From Prevotella sp. (GTDB taxonomy: Bacteria > Bacteroidota > Bacteroidia > Bacteroidales > Bacteroidaceae): 64,000 nucleotides of DNA. The notes beneath the pieces were generated by a model that was not told the origin of the DNA, did not search any database, and worked only from the letters and a program-made list of their open reading frames with translations. The translations under genes were made by a program, and so were the position numbers. Of this stretch, positions 45,542 through 54,435 are shown piece by piece. Position 1 is the stretch's first letter. Every line of letters starts with the position of its first letter. Location: positions 23,075 to 87,074 of the forward strand of contig JAILAA010000006.1 in the NCBI GenBank assembly GCA_024681875.1. Direction: 5' to 3'.

Positions 45542-48019
45542 ATGGCAAAAAATGCGAAGAAATCGATAAAAAGCGAAAGACATCTTTCATTACTCGAGGC
45601 CTTGGGGCTATCGCGCATCTCACAGATATTCCAGAATGAGCGCCTATGGTTTTTTATCGGCATGGTGCTTTTTGCATCATCATGCTGCATGGTGCTGGCT
45701 TTCATCTCTTTCTTCTCTACAGGGCAGGCTGACGTCAGCATGATTGAGAATTTGCGTGAAGGTGAAATGGCCAACCAGAATGGCGAGTTTCAGAACGCCT
45801 GCGGCTCTCTTGGTGCATATACGGCCTATTTCTTTATTAAACAATGTTTTGGCATTCCTGCTTTTCTTGTGCCAGTTTTGTTGCTATTAGTGTCTCTTAG
45901 GCTGATGAAGGCTTTCAAGCCTAATTTGCTGAAGTGGTTTATGTGTTTGATGCTTGTGATGATTTGGACATCCATCACATTGGCCAAGTTTGCTGCACCT
46001 TTCTTTACGGAGAGTCATTTTAGTCCAGGTGGTGATCACGGTCGTCAAGTGGGGCGCTGGATTGAAGGATTTGTAGGTGTGCCAGGTTTGGCAGCTATCC
46101 TTATTATTATTGCGCTGCTTTTCCTTACATACATCAGCACCGAGACCTATGAATGGGTGCGGAAGATTCTCAATCCCAAGAAATTCATCGACAAAGTTAA
46201 GTTCATTGTCGTTGCAGGTAACGCTGGCGAGAATACTGAAGACTACCAGCCTGCTCAACAGAATTCAACATTTGGCTCTGACATTGTGGAAGATCCTACA
46301 GTCTTTGATGACCCGTCAACGCAAACAGTGGAGTTCGACGGTGACGAGGTTCGTGCATCTATAGACACACCCATCGCCCCTATACGCAAGAATAAGAGTA
46401 GCAAGGATGTGGGAATGGATGTGACAGCTGCTAATGATGAAGAGAAAGCTGACGGCAAAGATCTTGTCAGCGTAGGCGACAAGGAGCTTGAGCCATATGA
46501 TCCTAAACGTGACTTGGAGAACTACCATTATCCCACACTTGACCTTCTGAAACATTATGATGACGACGGCAAGCCATATATCGACATGGCTGAGCAGACG
46601 GCCAATAAGAATCGTATTGTACAAGTTCTGCGCACTTTTGGTGTAGAGATATCCAGTATCAGGGCTACTGTTGGTCCAACCATTACACTTTACGAGATTA
46701 CGCCTGCGGAGGGAGTGCGCATTGCCAAGATTCGAAATCTGGAAGATGACATCGCTTTGAGCCTTGCTGCTGAGGGAATCCGTATCATAGCTCCTATACC
46801 TGGCCGCGGCACCATCGGCATCGAGGTGCCAAACGCCAAGAAGAATATTGTGTCGATGGAGTCGGTGCTCAACTCGAAAAAGTTTCAAGAGTCCACGATG
46901 GAGTTACCCTGTGCGATGGGCAAGACCATTACCAACGAGGTATATATGTTTGACTTGGCCAAGGCTCCCCACCTGCTTGTTGCCGGTGCTACGGGTCAGG
47001 GTAAGTCAGTCGGTCTAAACGCCATTCTTACATCTTTATTATATAAGAAGCATCCTGCTGAGCTGAAGATTGTGTTGGTTGACCCGAAGATGGTTGAATT
47101 CAGTATCTACCGTACTATTGACCGTCATTTCCTTGCAGCTCTGCCTGAAGAATTTGAGAATCCCATTATCACTGATACGTCGAAAGTCATCCGTACCTTG
47201 CAGTCGCTCTGCGTAGAGATGGATGCTCGTTATGAGTTGCTGAAAGATGCAGATGTACGCAATATCAAGGAATACAACACTAAATTCATCTCCCGTCAGC
47301 TAAATCCTGAGAAAGGTCACAAGTTCATGCCATATATCGTGGTGGTAATCGATGAGTACGGAGACCTTATTATGACAGCTGGAAAGGAAATTGAATTGCC
47401 TATAGCGCGTATCGCACAGAAGGCCCGTGCCGTGGGTATTCATATGATTATCGCTACGCAGCGTCCTACTACAAATATCATTACTGGCACCATTAAGGCT
47501 AACTTCCCTGCACGCATTGCCTTTAAAGTGAGTCAGGGCATTGACTCTAAGACCATCCTCGACCGCATGGGTGCTCAGCAGCTTATAGGCCGGGGCGATA
47601 TGCTTTATTTGCAAGGCAACGATCCCATTCGCGTACAATGCGCTTTTGTCGACACTCCTGAGGTGATCGCCATTAACAAGTTCATCCAGCAGCAGCAGGG
47701 CTACATCGAGCCCTTCGAGCTGCCTGAACCCATTATGGAGGGCGGCGACGGCGAGATGGGCAGCGGTGCAGACGATGTTGACCTGAACCATCTTGATCCG
47801 ATGTTCGATGATGCCGCACGCCTAATCGTATCATCTGGCAGCGGCAGTACCAGCCTCATTCAGCGAAAATTTTCCATTGGTTACAACCGTGCCGGTCGTC
47901 TGATGGATATGCTCGAAAAGGCCGGTGTCGTAGGACAGGCTCACGGCTCTAAGCCTCGAGAGGTGCTCATACAGGATGAGATGTCGCTTGAACAACTTCT
48001 GCAGTCGTTAAAAAAATAA
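45542..48019 (+). CDS. ftsK: DNA translocase FtsK/SpoIIIE
   Basis: 825 residues. It moves chromosome ends through the division septum. Four membrane helices are near the N-terminus (residues about 30-200), then an acidic linker, then the alpha/beta motor with Walker A GATGQGKSVGL (about residue 482) and VVVIDEYGDLIMTAG (Walker B). A C-terminal winged-helix gamma domain (STSLIQRKFSIGYNRAGRLM) reads polar sequence motifs. The length is typical for Bacteroidetes. Confidence 0.96.
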   Translation: MAKNAKKSIKSERHLSLLEALGLSRISQIFQNERLWFFIGMVLFASSCCMVLAFISFFSTGQADVSMIENLREGEMANQNGEFQNACGSLGAYTAYFFIKQCFGIPAFLVPVLLLLVSLRLMKAFKPNLLKWFMCLMLVMIWTSITLAKFAAPFFTESHFSPGGDHGRQVGRWIEGFVGVPGLAAILIIIALLFLTYISTETYEWVRKILNPKKFIDKVKFIVVAGNAGENTEDYQPAQQNSTFGSDIVEDPTVFDDPSTQTVEFDGDEVRASIDTPIAPIRKNKSSKDVGMDVTAANDEEKADGKDLVSVGDKELEPYDPKRDLENYHYPTLDLLKHYDDDGKPYIDMAEQTANKNRIVQVLRTFGVEISSIRATVGPTITLYEITPAEGVRIAKIRNLEDDIALSLAAEGIRIIAPIPGRGTIGIEVPNAKKNIVSMESVLNSKKFQESTMELPCAMGKTITNEVYMFDLAKAPHLLVAGATGQGKSVGLNAILTSLLYKKHPAELKIVLVDPKMVEFSIYRTIDRHFLAALPEEFENPIITDTSKVIRTLQSLCVEMDARYELLKDADVRNIKEYNTKFISRQLNPEKGHKFMPYIVVVIDEYGDLIMTAGKEIELPIARIAQKARAVGIHMIIATQRPTTNIITGTIKANFPARIAFKVSQGIDSKTILDRMGAQQLIGRGDMLYLQGNDPIRVQCAFVDTPEVIAINKFIQQQQGYIEPFELPEPIMEGGDGEMGSGADDVDLNHLDPMFDDAARLIVSSGSGSTSLIQRKFSIGYNRAGRLMDMLEKAGVVGQAHGSKPREVLIQDEMSLEQLLQSLKK

Positions 48020-48201
48020 CCGAATCCATGCAAATATGAGTGCGCCATATTTTCATTTATTTATATTTGTCGAGCCACCTATTTATCATAATGACGATTC
48101 TGCTAAAATAGCGGCTTAAATATTTATATGTATTATTGAGCTATTTTTGTCAGCGAGTTAAATTCTCTTGAATATATTTTTGCCAATTAGAAAATAATCA
48201 G

Positions 48202-48209
48202 TAATTTTG
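48202..48209 (+). promoter_or_regulatory. Promoter of the AAA-CYTH gene (TAATTTTG)
   Basis: TTTG at 48179-48182, 19-base spacer, TAATTTTG. It lies 43 bp before the start. The rest of the 233-bp gap is A/T-rich and holds nothing else. Confidence 0.8.
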
Positions 48210-48252
48210 CAGGGCATAACCGAAGAGGAATTGCAGATTTACTAAGCAAAAC

Positions 48253-49350
48253 ATGGACGACATTAAGAAAATTGTACTTACCGGAGGTCCTTGTGCCGGC
48301 AAGACCACAGCTCTGGTGCGCATTATCGAGCATTTCTCAAGTCTTGGATTTAAAGTGTTCACCATTCCTGAGGTGCCTACATTATTCACTCAGGCAGGCA
48401 TGAATTACTTGACGAAGAACAAAGGCTTCTTCTACGAGGGTGAGAAAGCTACGCTCGAAATACAGTTACTGCTTGAGGACAAATTCCTTCGCATGGCACG
48501 CGAATGTCAAAAGCCATGTATTATTGTATGTGACCGCGGCGCACTGGACATCTCTGCCTATATGACCCCTGAGATGTGGGAGCAAATTACGCGCTCTGTA
48601 GGTACCACGACTCCTGAGCTGCGCGACCGATACGATGCCGTGCTTCACCTTGTTTCTGCAGCTGATGGTGCCGAACAGTTTTACACCACGGCCAACAATG
48701 CTTCACGCAACGAGAGCAACGACGATGAGGGCTTGCGCATAGCCCGTATGCTCGACAAAAAGGTCATCCACGCATGGACGGGCCATCCTCACTTGCGAGT
48801 TATTAACAACCATGAAGACTTTGAGGCCAAGATGCACCGTGTGCTTAAGGAAATCAGCAATGTGCTCAGTTTGCCCCAGCCCATTGAAGAAGAGCGAAAA
48901 TATGAGGTAGAGATTATTGGACAGTTTCCTGATGACTGCATTGACAGTGAGATTACGCAGACCTACTTGAAAGGCTATCCCGATTGTGAGGAGCGCCTGC
49001 GCAAGCGCAGCTGGGGAAAGAAAGTCGTTTATGTGCATACTACGAAAAAGAAAACAGCAGAAAACGAAGAACTGGTCACAGAGCGCCAAATCAATCAAAA
49101 CCTTTATGAAATCATGTTGCCCATTGCCGATCCGCAACGACATACCATTCACAAGCTACGCAAGAGCTTTATTTGGCAGGGCCAGTATTTTGAAGTAGAC
49201 ACCTATCTCGACCAGCTCGATGGCCTTGTCATCCTTGAGACTAAAGGCATTGCCGAAGGAGAATCCCTTAAGTTGCCTCCTTTCCTGCGTATCATCAAGG
49301 ACGTTACTGGGGATAAGGAATTCTATAACTATCACTTGGCATTACATTAA
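48253..49350 (+). CDS. AAA ATPase / CYTH-domain fusion protein (Ttd14-like)
   Basis: 365 residues. Residues 1-205 are a P-loop NTPase with Walker A LTGGPCAGKTTA (residues 9-20) and IIVCDRGALDIS. Residues about 215-360 form a CYTH-like triphosphate-binding domain (EEERKYEVE...), a fold found in adenylate cyclases and thiamine triphosphatases. The same two-domain layout is known in animal TRPL translocation defect protein 14. Substrate and partner in bacteria are unknown. It lies upstream of pheS by about 48 bp and may be co-transcribed. Confidence 0.82.
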   Translation: MDDIKKIVLTGGPCAGKTTALVRIIEHFSSLGFKVFTIPEVPTLFTQAGMNYLTKNKGFFYEGEKATLEIQLLLEDKFLRMARECQKPCIIVCDRGALDISAYMTPEMWEQITRSVGTTTPELRDRYDAVLHLVSAADGAEQFYTTANNASRNESNDDEGLRIARMLDKKVIHAWTGHPHLRVINNHEDFEAKMHRVLKEISNVLSLPQPIEEERKYEVEIIGQFPDDCIDSEITQTYLKGYPDCEERLRKRSWGKKVVYVHTTKKKTAENEELVTERQINQNLYEIMLPIADPQRHTIHKLRKSFIWQGQYFEVDTYLDQLDGLVILETKGIAEGESLKLPPFLRIIKDVTGDKEFYNYHLALH

Positions 49351-49398
49351 GAATCAAATTTTTACGAAGCATCATCTATAAACAGCATTTTACGCCCA

Positions 49399-50457
49399 AT
49401 GATTATTGAAAAAATTGACCTTCTACTGAAAGAAGTAGAGACGCTGACAGCGAAGAACGCCGACGAGGTGGAACAGCTGCGTTTAAAATACCTAAGCAAG
49501 AAAGGCGAGATAACTGCCCTGATGAACGATTTCCGCGAGGTAGCTGCCGAGCAGAAGAAAGAGGTGGGCATGAAAATCAACCAGTTGAAACAGATGGCTC
49601 AGGAGCGCATCAATCAGTTGCGCGACAATTGCCAAACGCAAGAAAACACCGATGAAACGGTTGATTTGACACGAACCCCCTACCCCATCAGCCTTGGCAC
49701 TCGTCATCCGCTGACTATTGTCACCAACGAGATTATTGACATCTTTAGCCGTATGGGCTTCGTTTTGGCTGACGGCCCGGAAGTAGAAGACGATCTGCAC
49801 GTGTTTACTAAAATGAACTTTGCTGCCGATCACCCCGCACGCGACATGCAGGACACGTTTTTTGTTAGCCAGCATCCTGATGACGTAACGAAAAACATCT
49901 TGTTGCGTTCACACACTTCTTCTGTACAGGCACGAGTGATGGAGCACATGCACACCGAGGACGGTAAGCTGACGGAGCCCATTCGCGTCATCTGCCCAGG
50001 TCGTGTCTATCGCAATGAGGCTATCACGGCTCGTGCACACTGTTTCTTCCATCAGGTGGAAGGCCTATACATCGACAAGAATGTCAGCTTTACCGACCTG
50101 AAGCAGGTGCTGCTCAGCTTTGCTCGTGAAATGTTCGGTGCCGACACGAAGATTCGCCTACGTCCAAGCTACTTCCCCTTCACAGAGCCGTCTGCCGAGA
50201 TGGATATTTCATGCTTTATCTGTGGTGGCGAGGGCTGTGGCTTCTGCAAACACACCGGCTGGGTAGAAATTTTAGGCTGCGGTATGGTTGACCCCAACGT
50301 GCTGGAGCAGTGCGGTATCGACTCGAAGATTTACAGCGGCTACGCCTTTGGCATGGGCGTTGAGCGCATCACAAATCTGAAGTATCGCGTCAGCGACCTG
50401 CGCATGTTCTCTGAGAACGATGTACGCTTCCTCCACGAATTCGAGGCTGCAGACTGA
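49399..50457 (+). CDS. pheS: Phenylalanine--tRNA ligase alpha subunit
   Basis: 352 residues. It charges tRNA-Phe together with PheT, which is not in the window. The N-terminal coiled coil (KEVETLTAKNADEVEQLRLK) is followed by the class II core with LRSHTSSVQARVM (about 175), motif 2 CPGRVYRNEAITARAHCFFHQVEG and motif 3 GYAFGMGVERIT. A Cys-rich stretch (CFICGGEGCGFCKHTG) near 275 is typical of the Bacteroidetes form. A terminator follows 35 bp after the stop. Confidence 0.96.
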   Translation: MIIEKIDLLLKEVETLTAKNADEVEQLRLKYLSKKGEITALMNDFREVAAEQKKEVGMKINQLKQMAQERINQLRDNCQTQENTDETVDLTRTPYPISLGTRHPLTIVTNEIIDIFSRMGFVLADGPEVEDDLHVFTKMNFAADHPARDMQDTFFVSQHPDDVTKNILLRSHTSSVQARVMEHMHTEDGKLTEPIRVICPGRVYRNEAITARAHCFFHQVEGLYIDKNVSFTDLKQVLLSFAREMFGADTKIRLRPSYFPFTEPSAEMDISCFICGGEGCGFCKHTGWVEILGCGMVDPNVLEQCGIDSKIYSGYAFGMGVERITNLKYRVSDLRMFSENDVRFLHEFEAAD

Positions 50458-50491
50458 TCTTTCTGTTTAAGTTATTTAGCATCGTATAGAA

Positions 50492-50534
50492 GCTCCGCAT
50501 GTAAAAATCCAACTTAGATTTTTACATGCGGAGC
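50492..50534. terminator. Stem-loop between convergent pheS and hppA
   Basis: Perfect 18-bp arms (GCTCCGCATGTAAAAATC and its complement) with a 7-base loop (CAACTTA). The T-tract is weak on both sides, so terminator function is inferred from position. Confidence 0.75.
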
Positions 50535-50553
50535 ATTGTTATGATCAATAATG

Positions 50554-52746
50554 CTATGACAGGGCTACGGTAAGGCCAGCCATCACAATGGAGACCATTG
50601 ACATGAGCTTGATAAGGATATTGAGCGATGGGCCGCTGGTATCCTTGAACGGGTCGCCCACGGTGTCGCCCACGATAGTGGCCTTATGGGCGAAGGAGCC
50701 CTTGCCACCGAAATGGCCTTCCTCCACCATCTTCTTTGCGTTGTCCCAGGCACCACCGGCATTGGCCATGAAGACGGCCAGGGTGAAGCCTGCAGCCAAG
50801 CCGCCCACAAGCAGTCCGAGCACGCCAGCAACACCGAGCACCATGCCCACGACGATGGGAATGGCGATGGCTAAGAGCGATGGGAAGATCATCTCATGCT
50901 GGGCAGCACGAGTGGATATTTCCACGCATGAGCCGTAGTCGGGCGTGGCCTTACCCTCGAGGATGCCCTTGATTTCGCGGAACTGGCGGCGCACTTCCTC
51001 CACCATCTTCTGGGCGGCGCGGCCCACAGCTTCCATCGTCAGGCCACAGAACAGGAAGGCGGCCATAGCACCGATGAAGGCACCCACGAGCACGCGGGGA
51101 TTCATCAGATTCACCTGGAAGAAATTCATAAAGTCGGGAATAGTAGCATCAGCAGCAGCGATGACCTCGCCCTTCAGGTTGACCAGCGTAGTGCCTGCAC
51201 GCTCCATTGCAATCTTCACCTCTTCTATATAAGAAGCTAGCAGAGCCAGTGCGGTTAGTGCGGCAGAACCAATAGCAAAACCTTTGCCGGTGGCGGCTGT
51301 GGTGTTGCCTAGAGCGTCGAGGGCGTCAGTGCGGTGGCGCACTTCCTCGCCCAGCTCACTCATCTCAGCATTACCGCCGGCGTTGTCGGCAATGGGGCCG
51401 TAGGCGTCGGTAGCCAGCGTGATGCCCAATGTGGAGAGCATACCCACAGCAGCGATACCGATGCCGTAGAGTCCGTGTGACAGGGCCGAAGCACTCATCT
51501 CCATGTCGAAGCCGTTAGCACATAGATAGCTCAGCATGATGGCCACGCCGATGGTTACCACGGGGATGCATGTTGACATCATGCCCGTGCCGATACCCTT
51601 GATGATGACCGTTGCCGAACCCGTGAGGCCTGCCTCGGAGATTTTCTGCGTTGGCTTATAGGAATGAGAGGTATAGTATTCCGTTGCCTGTCCGATAATG
51701 ACACCGGCAGCCAGACCGCTGATGACGGAGAAACTGAGGCCGAGCCAGTTTTCGATGCCCAAGAAATAGAGAATGGCGAAAGTGGCTCCGGCAATGAGTA
51801 CAGCCGAAATATTTGTTCCCAACGAGAGCGAGTGGAGCAGGTCTTTCATCGTGGCACCTTCCTTCGTACGTACCAGATAGATGCCGAAGATGCTGAGGAA
51901 CACGCCCACGGCAGCAATGAGCATCGGGGCGATGACAGCCTTCAGCTGCATGTCAGGTACCATGGCAAAAGCCGTAGCGCCGAGGGCAGCGGTTGAGAGG
52001 ATGGAGCCGCAATAGCTTTCGTAGAGGTCGGCACCCATACCGGCCACGTCGCCCACGTTGTCGCCTACGTTGTCGGCGATGGTGGCAGGATTGCGGGGGT
52101 CGTCCTCGGGGATATCAGCCTCCACCTTACCCACGATGTCGGCACCCACGTCGGCAGCTTTCGTATAGATGCCGCCGCCCACACGGGCAAACAGGGCCTG
52201 TGTCGAGGCACCCATACCGAAGGTCAGCATCGTCGTAGTGATAGTGATGAGGGCCATCTTGTCACCCTGGTAGAACTGGCTGAGCACGAGGAACCAGATG
52301 GCGATATCGAGCAGACCAAGGCCTACTACCGTCAAACCCATCACAGCGCCTGAGCGGAACGCAATCTTCAAGCCGCCGTCAAGGCTCTGGCGGGCAGCAT
52401 TGGCGGTGCGAGCCGAGGCGTAAGTAGCGGTCTTCATGCCGAAGAAGCCTGCCAGTCCGCTGAAAAAACCGCCTGTCAGGAAGGCAAAGGGCACCCAGGG
52501 GTTCTGCACCTTCAGCACGTAGGCCATGAAGGCAAAGACGACAGCCAAGACGATGAAGACGATGGTCACCACCTTGTACTGCTGTTTCAGATAGGCCATA
52601 GCACCGCGACGCACATGACCGGCAATCTCTCTCATGCGTGGTGTTCCCTCGTCAGCAGTCATCATCGACTTGAAGAAGAACCACGCCATGCTCAGTGCCA
52701 CCAACGATGCGATGGGAACGAGCCAAAAAGCAAAAGGAATGTTCAT
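50554..52746 (-). CDS. hppA: Membrane-bound pyrophosphatase (K+-dependent type)
   Basis: 730 residues with about 16 membrane helices. It couples PPi hydrolysis to H+ or Na+ pumping. The signature DVGADIVGKVEADIPEDDPR (catalytic Asp region) and the C-terminal GDTVGDPFKDTSGPSLN are present. The sequence GNTTAATGKGFAIGS has Ala where K+-independent enzymes have Lys, so it should be K+-stimulated, a class that includes Na+ pumps. Three 21-bp repeats lie about 100 bp upstream of its start. Confidence 0.95.
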   Translation of the reverse strand: MNIPFAFWLVPIASLVALSMAWFFFKSMMTADEGTPRMREIAGHVRRGAMAYLKQQYKVVTIVFIVLAVVFAFMAYVLKVQNPWVPFAFLTGGFFSGLAGFFGMKTATYASARTANAARQSLDGGLKIAFRSGAVMGLTVVGLGLLDIAIWFLVLSQFYQGDKMALITITTTMLTFGMGASTQALFARVGGGIYTKAADVGADIVGKVEADIPEDDPRNPATIADNVGDNVGDVAGMGADLYESYCGSILSTAALGATAFAMVPDMQLKAVIAPMLIAAVGVFLSIFGIYLVRTKEGATMKDLLHSLSLGTNISAVLIAGATFAILYFLGIENWLGLSFSVISGLAAGVIIGQATEYYTSHSYKPTQKISEAGLTGSATVIIKGIGTGMMSTCIPVVTIGVAIMLSYLCANGFDMEMSASALSHGLYGIGIAAVGMLSTLGITLATDAYGPIADNAGGNAEMSELGEEVRHRTDALDALGNTTAATGKGFAIGSAALTALALLASYIEEVKIAMERAGTTLVNLKGEVIAAADATIPDFMNFFQVNLMNPRVLVGAFIGAMAAFLFCGLTMEAVGRAAQKMVEEVRRQFREIKGILEGKATPDYGSCVEISTRAAQHEMIFPSLLAIAIPIVVGMVLGVAGVLGLLVGGLAAGFTLAVFMANAGGAWDNAKKMVEEGHFGGKGSFAHKATIVGDTVGDPFKDTSGPSLNILIKLMSMVSIVMAGLTVALS

Positions 52747-52838
52747 TATTGTTGTATATTTATTTGTTAATTATTTCATTCAATACAATCGCCATTCACT
52801 AACCGTACATTGGTGTCGCTTTGTTTCGTCCGAAAAAA

Positions 52839-52901
52839 TCCGAAGGCTTCGGACAAAAATCCGAAGCGGTCGGACAAAAATCCGAAGGCTTCGGATTTTT
52901 T
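52839..52901. repeat. Three 21-bp tandem repeats upstream of hppA
   Basis: Units begin at 52839, 52860 and 52881: TCCGAAGGCTTCGG, TCCGAAGCGGTCGG and TCCGAAGGCTTCGG, each followed by an A- or T-tract. The core is near-palindromic. Flanking bases (GTCCGAAAAAA on the left and TTTTTTCGGAC on the right) add a long inverted repeat around the array. It lies between the fadL-type stop and the hppA start. Confidence 0.9.
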
Positions 52902-52939
52902 CGGACAAAGTTGTTATAGCCCGATGATATGTACACTGA

Positions 52940-54316
52940 TTAGAATTTGTAGTCAATACCAATACCGATGACGTCATTGGTGCGGCTATAGACATCCTTA
53001 CCGGGATAGCCTGTCCCCATGTATCCGCCCTGCTCGGCAGTGAACTCTTTAGTATAGTCGCTGTAGATGGTCTTGAAATAGCTAATGTTCAGGCGCATCT
53101 TGTCGTTAATGTTCCATGCACCGCCCAAGCCGAAGCTATAGCTGTCGCAGGCAAACGACGTGTTCTGCTGATAGCCATCGGAGAGGCCGTAGTCGGTGCG
53201 CTGACCACCACAGCTCACAGTGAACTTGTCATTAATGTCGTATTCTATGCCAGCCAGGAACTCATTCGTGCCGCCCTCCAACTCTTTTTGTCGGTCGCCA
53301 GCCATCTTTGCGTTCTTGTCGTCGAAGAAATGGTACTCCAGCGAAGCACGCAGTTTCGGCGAGAACTCATAGCCTGCAGCTGCCACGAAAAGTGACGGCA
53401 TATCATAGCGTACATGGGCGCCATCGACGTAGCTGGCAGCCAATTCACCCAAGTCCTTGGGCAACTTTGACGTTTCGTTCTCGGTATTGATCTTCGTGCG
53501 GAACTCATAGCGGGCTGCCAACGTAACAGGCCCCAGATGATAGTCCACACTCACGATAGGCGCAACACCCCAACCACGCTGCACACAGTCGAGCTCCAGA
53601 TTGGCAAGCGTATTTCCACCTAACTGCGGAAGTGTGGAAGCCTTCACGAATGCCTTGCTGTAGCCGTCGTAGTAGTTGGCGCGCAAGCCTACTGCAGCAG
53701 CCAGGAAGTCGGTAAACTTATAGGTGAAGTTCAGCTGTGCGCCATAGATATATTGCTTGCCCTTCACCTCAGAGTCAATGGCAAGCAAGTCGGGCGTGAT
53801 AAGGGGCGATGCAGGATTTGCCATCTTCGCCTGCAGTGTCTGCTTGAAGATGGAACCCGCCACCAAAGCATTGAACATGGGGATGCCCTCATCATACTTC
53901 ACGAATCCGCCACTGCCTACAATTCCTATCATCGTAGAAAGTGCCCAGCGGTCTTTCTTGTACGAGGCGAACAAGGCTGGGACGATGGGAGCCGATGCCA
54001 CACCGTTGAATTTCTTCCCTTGGAATCCGCTATATCCCTCATAGACATTGGGATAAGCCAGATAGTTGGGAATGGTGGTCTCGATGTCACGATTCTGCCA
54101 CGGCTTCTGGAAGTTGAGCGACAGCTGCCAGCCCTCGTGCCCCCAAGCCAGTCCGGCAGGGTTGCTGTAGGCAGCGTCGATGTCAAAAGAAGCGCCACGG
54201 GCAAACATACGGTCGAAAGCGATGTGATAGTTTGTGTTGGTCATCAGGCCGCCAGCCTTGGCCACTACTACAGTTGTCAGCAGTGCAGCAAACAGAAATA
54301 CTTTTCTTTTTTTCAT
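52940..54316 (-). CDS. Outer-membrane transport protein, OmpP1/FadL/TodX family
   Basis: 458 residues from ATG 54316, starting with a signal peptide (MKKRKVFLFAALLTTVVVAK). It has a beta-barrel pattern with the family-like segment ASFDIDAAYSNPAGLAW near the N-terminus and ends with the aromatic-rich DVIGIGIDYKF of outer-membrane barrels. FadL-type channels take up long-chain fatty acids or other hydrophobic compounds; the substrate is not readable. A TATCTTTG promoter at 54357-54364 is on the minus strand. Confidence 0.88.
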   Translation of the reverse strand: MKKRKVFLFAALLTTVVVAKAGGLMTNTNYHIAFDRMFARGASFDIDAAYSNPAGLAWGHEGWQLSLNFQKPWQNRDIETTIPNYLAYPNVYEGYSGFQGKKFNGVASAPIVPALFASYKKDRWALSTMIGIVGSGGFVKYDEGIPMFNALVAGSIFKQTLQAKMANPASPLITPDLLAIDSEVKGKQYIYGAQLNFTYKFTDFLAAAVGLRANYYDGYSKAFVKASTLPQLGGNTLANLELDCVQRGWGVAPIVSVDYHLGPVTLAARYEFRTKINTENETSKLPKDLGELAASYVDGAHVRYDMPSLFVAAAGYEFSPKLRASLEYHFFDDKNAKMAGDRQKELEGGTNEFLAGIEYDINDKFTVSCGGQRTDYGLSDGYQQNTSFACDSYSFGLGGAWNINDKMRLNISYFKTIYSDYTKEFTAEQGGYMGTGYPGKDVYSRTNDVIGIGIDYKF

Positions 54317-54356
54317 TTTTCCCTTATATAATAACAATGTATAAGCTATTCGCCTA

Positions 54357-54364
54357 CAAAGATA
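54357..54364 (-). promoter_or_regulatory. FadL-type porin promoter (TATCTTTG)
   Basis: Minus-strand -7 element 41 bp before the start at 54316. Confidence 0.65.
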
Positions 54365-54406
54365 CACTTTTTTTAGCAAACTGTATTAAGAATAAGAAAA
54401 AAAAAG

Positions 54407-54414
54407 TACCTTTG
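54407..54414 (+). promoter_or_regulatory. Promoter of the ATP-grasp-like / GH43 unit (TACCTTTG)
   Basis: Plus-strand -7 element only 22 bp before the ATG at 54436, so the leader is short. Confidence 0.7.
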
Positions 54415-54435
54415 CAGACAAAATGAACGAAAACG

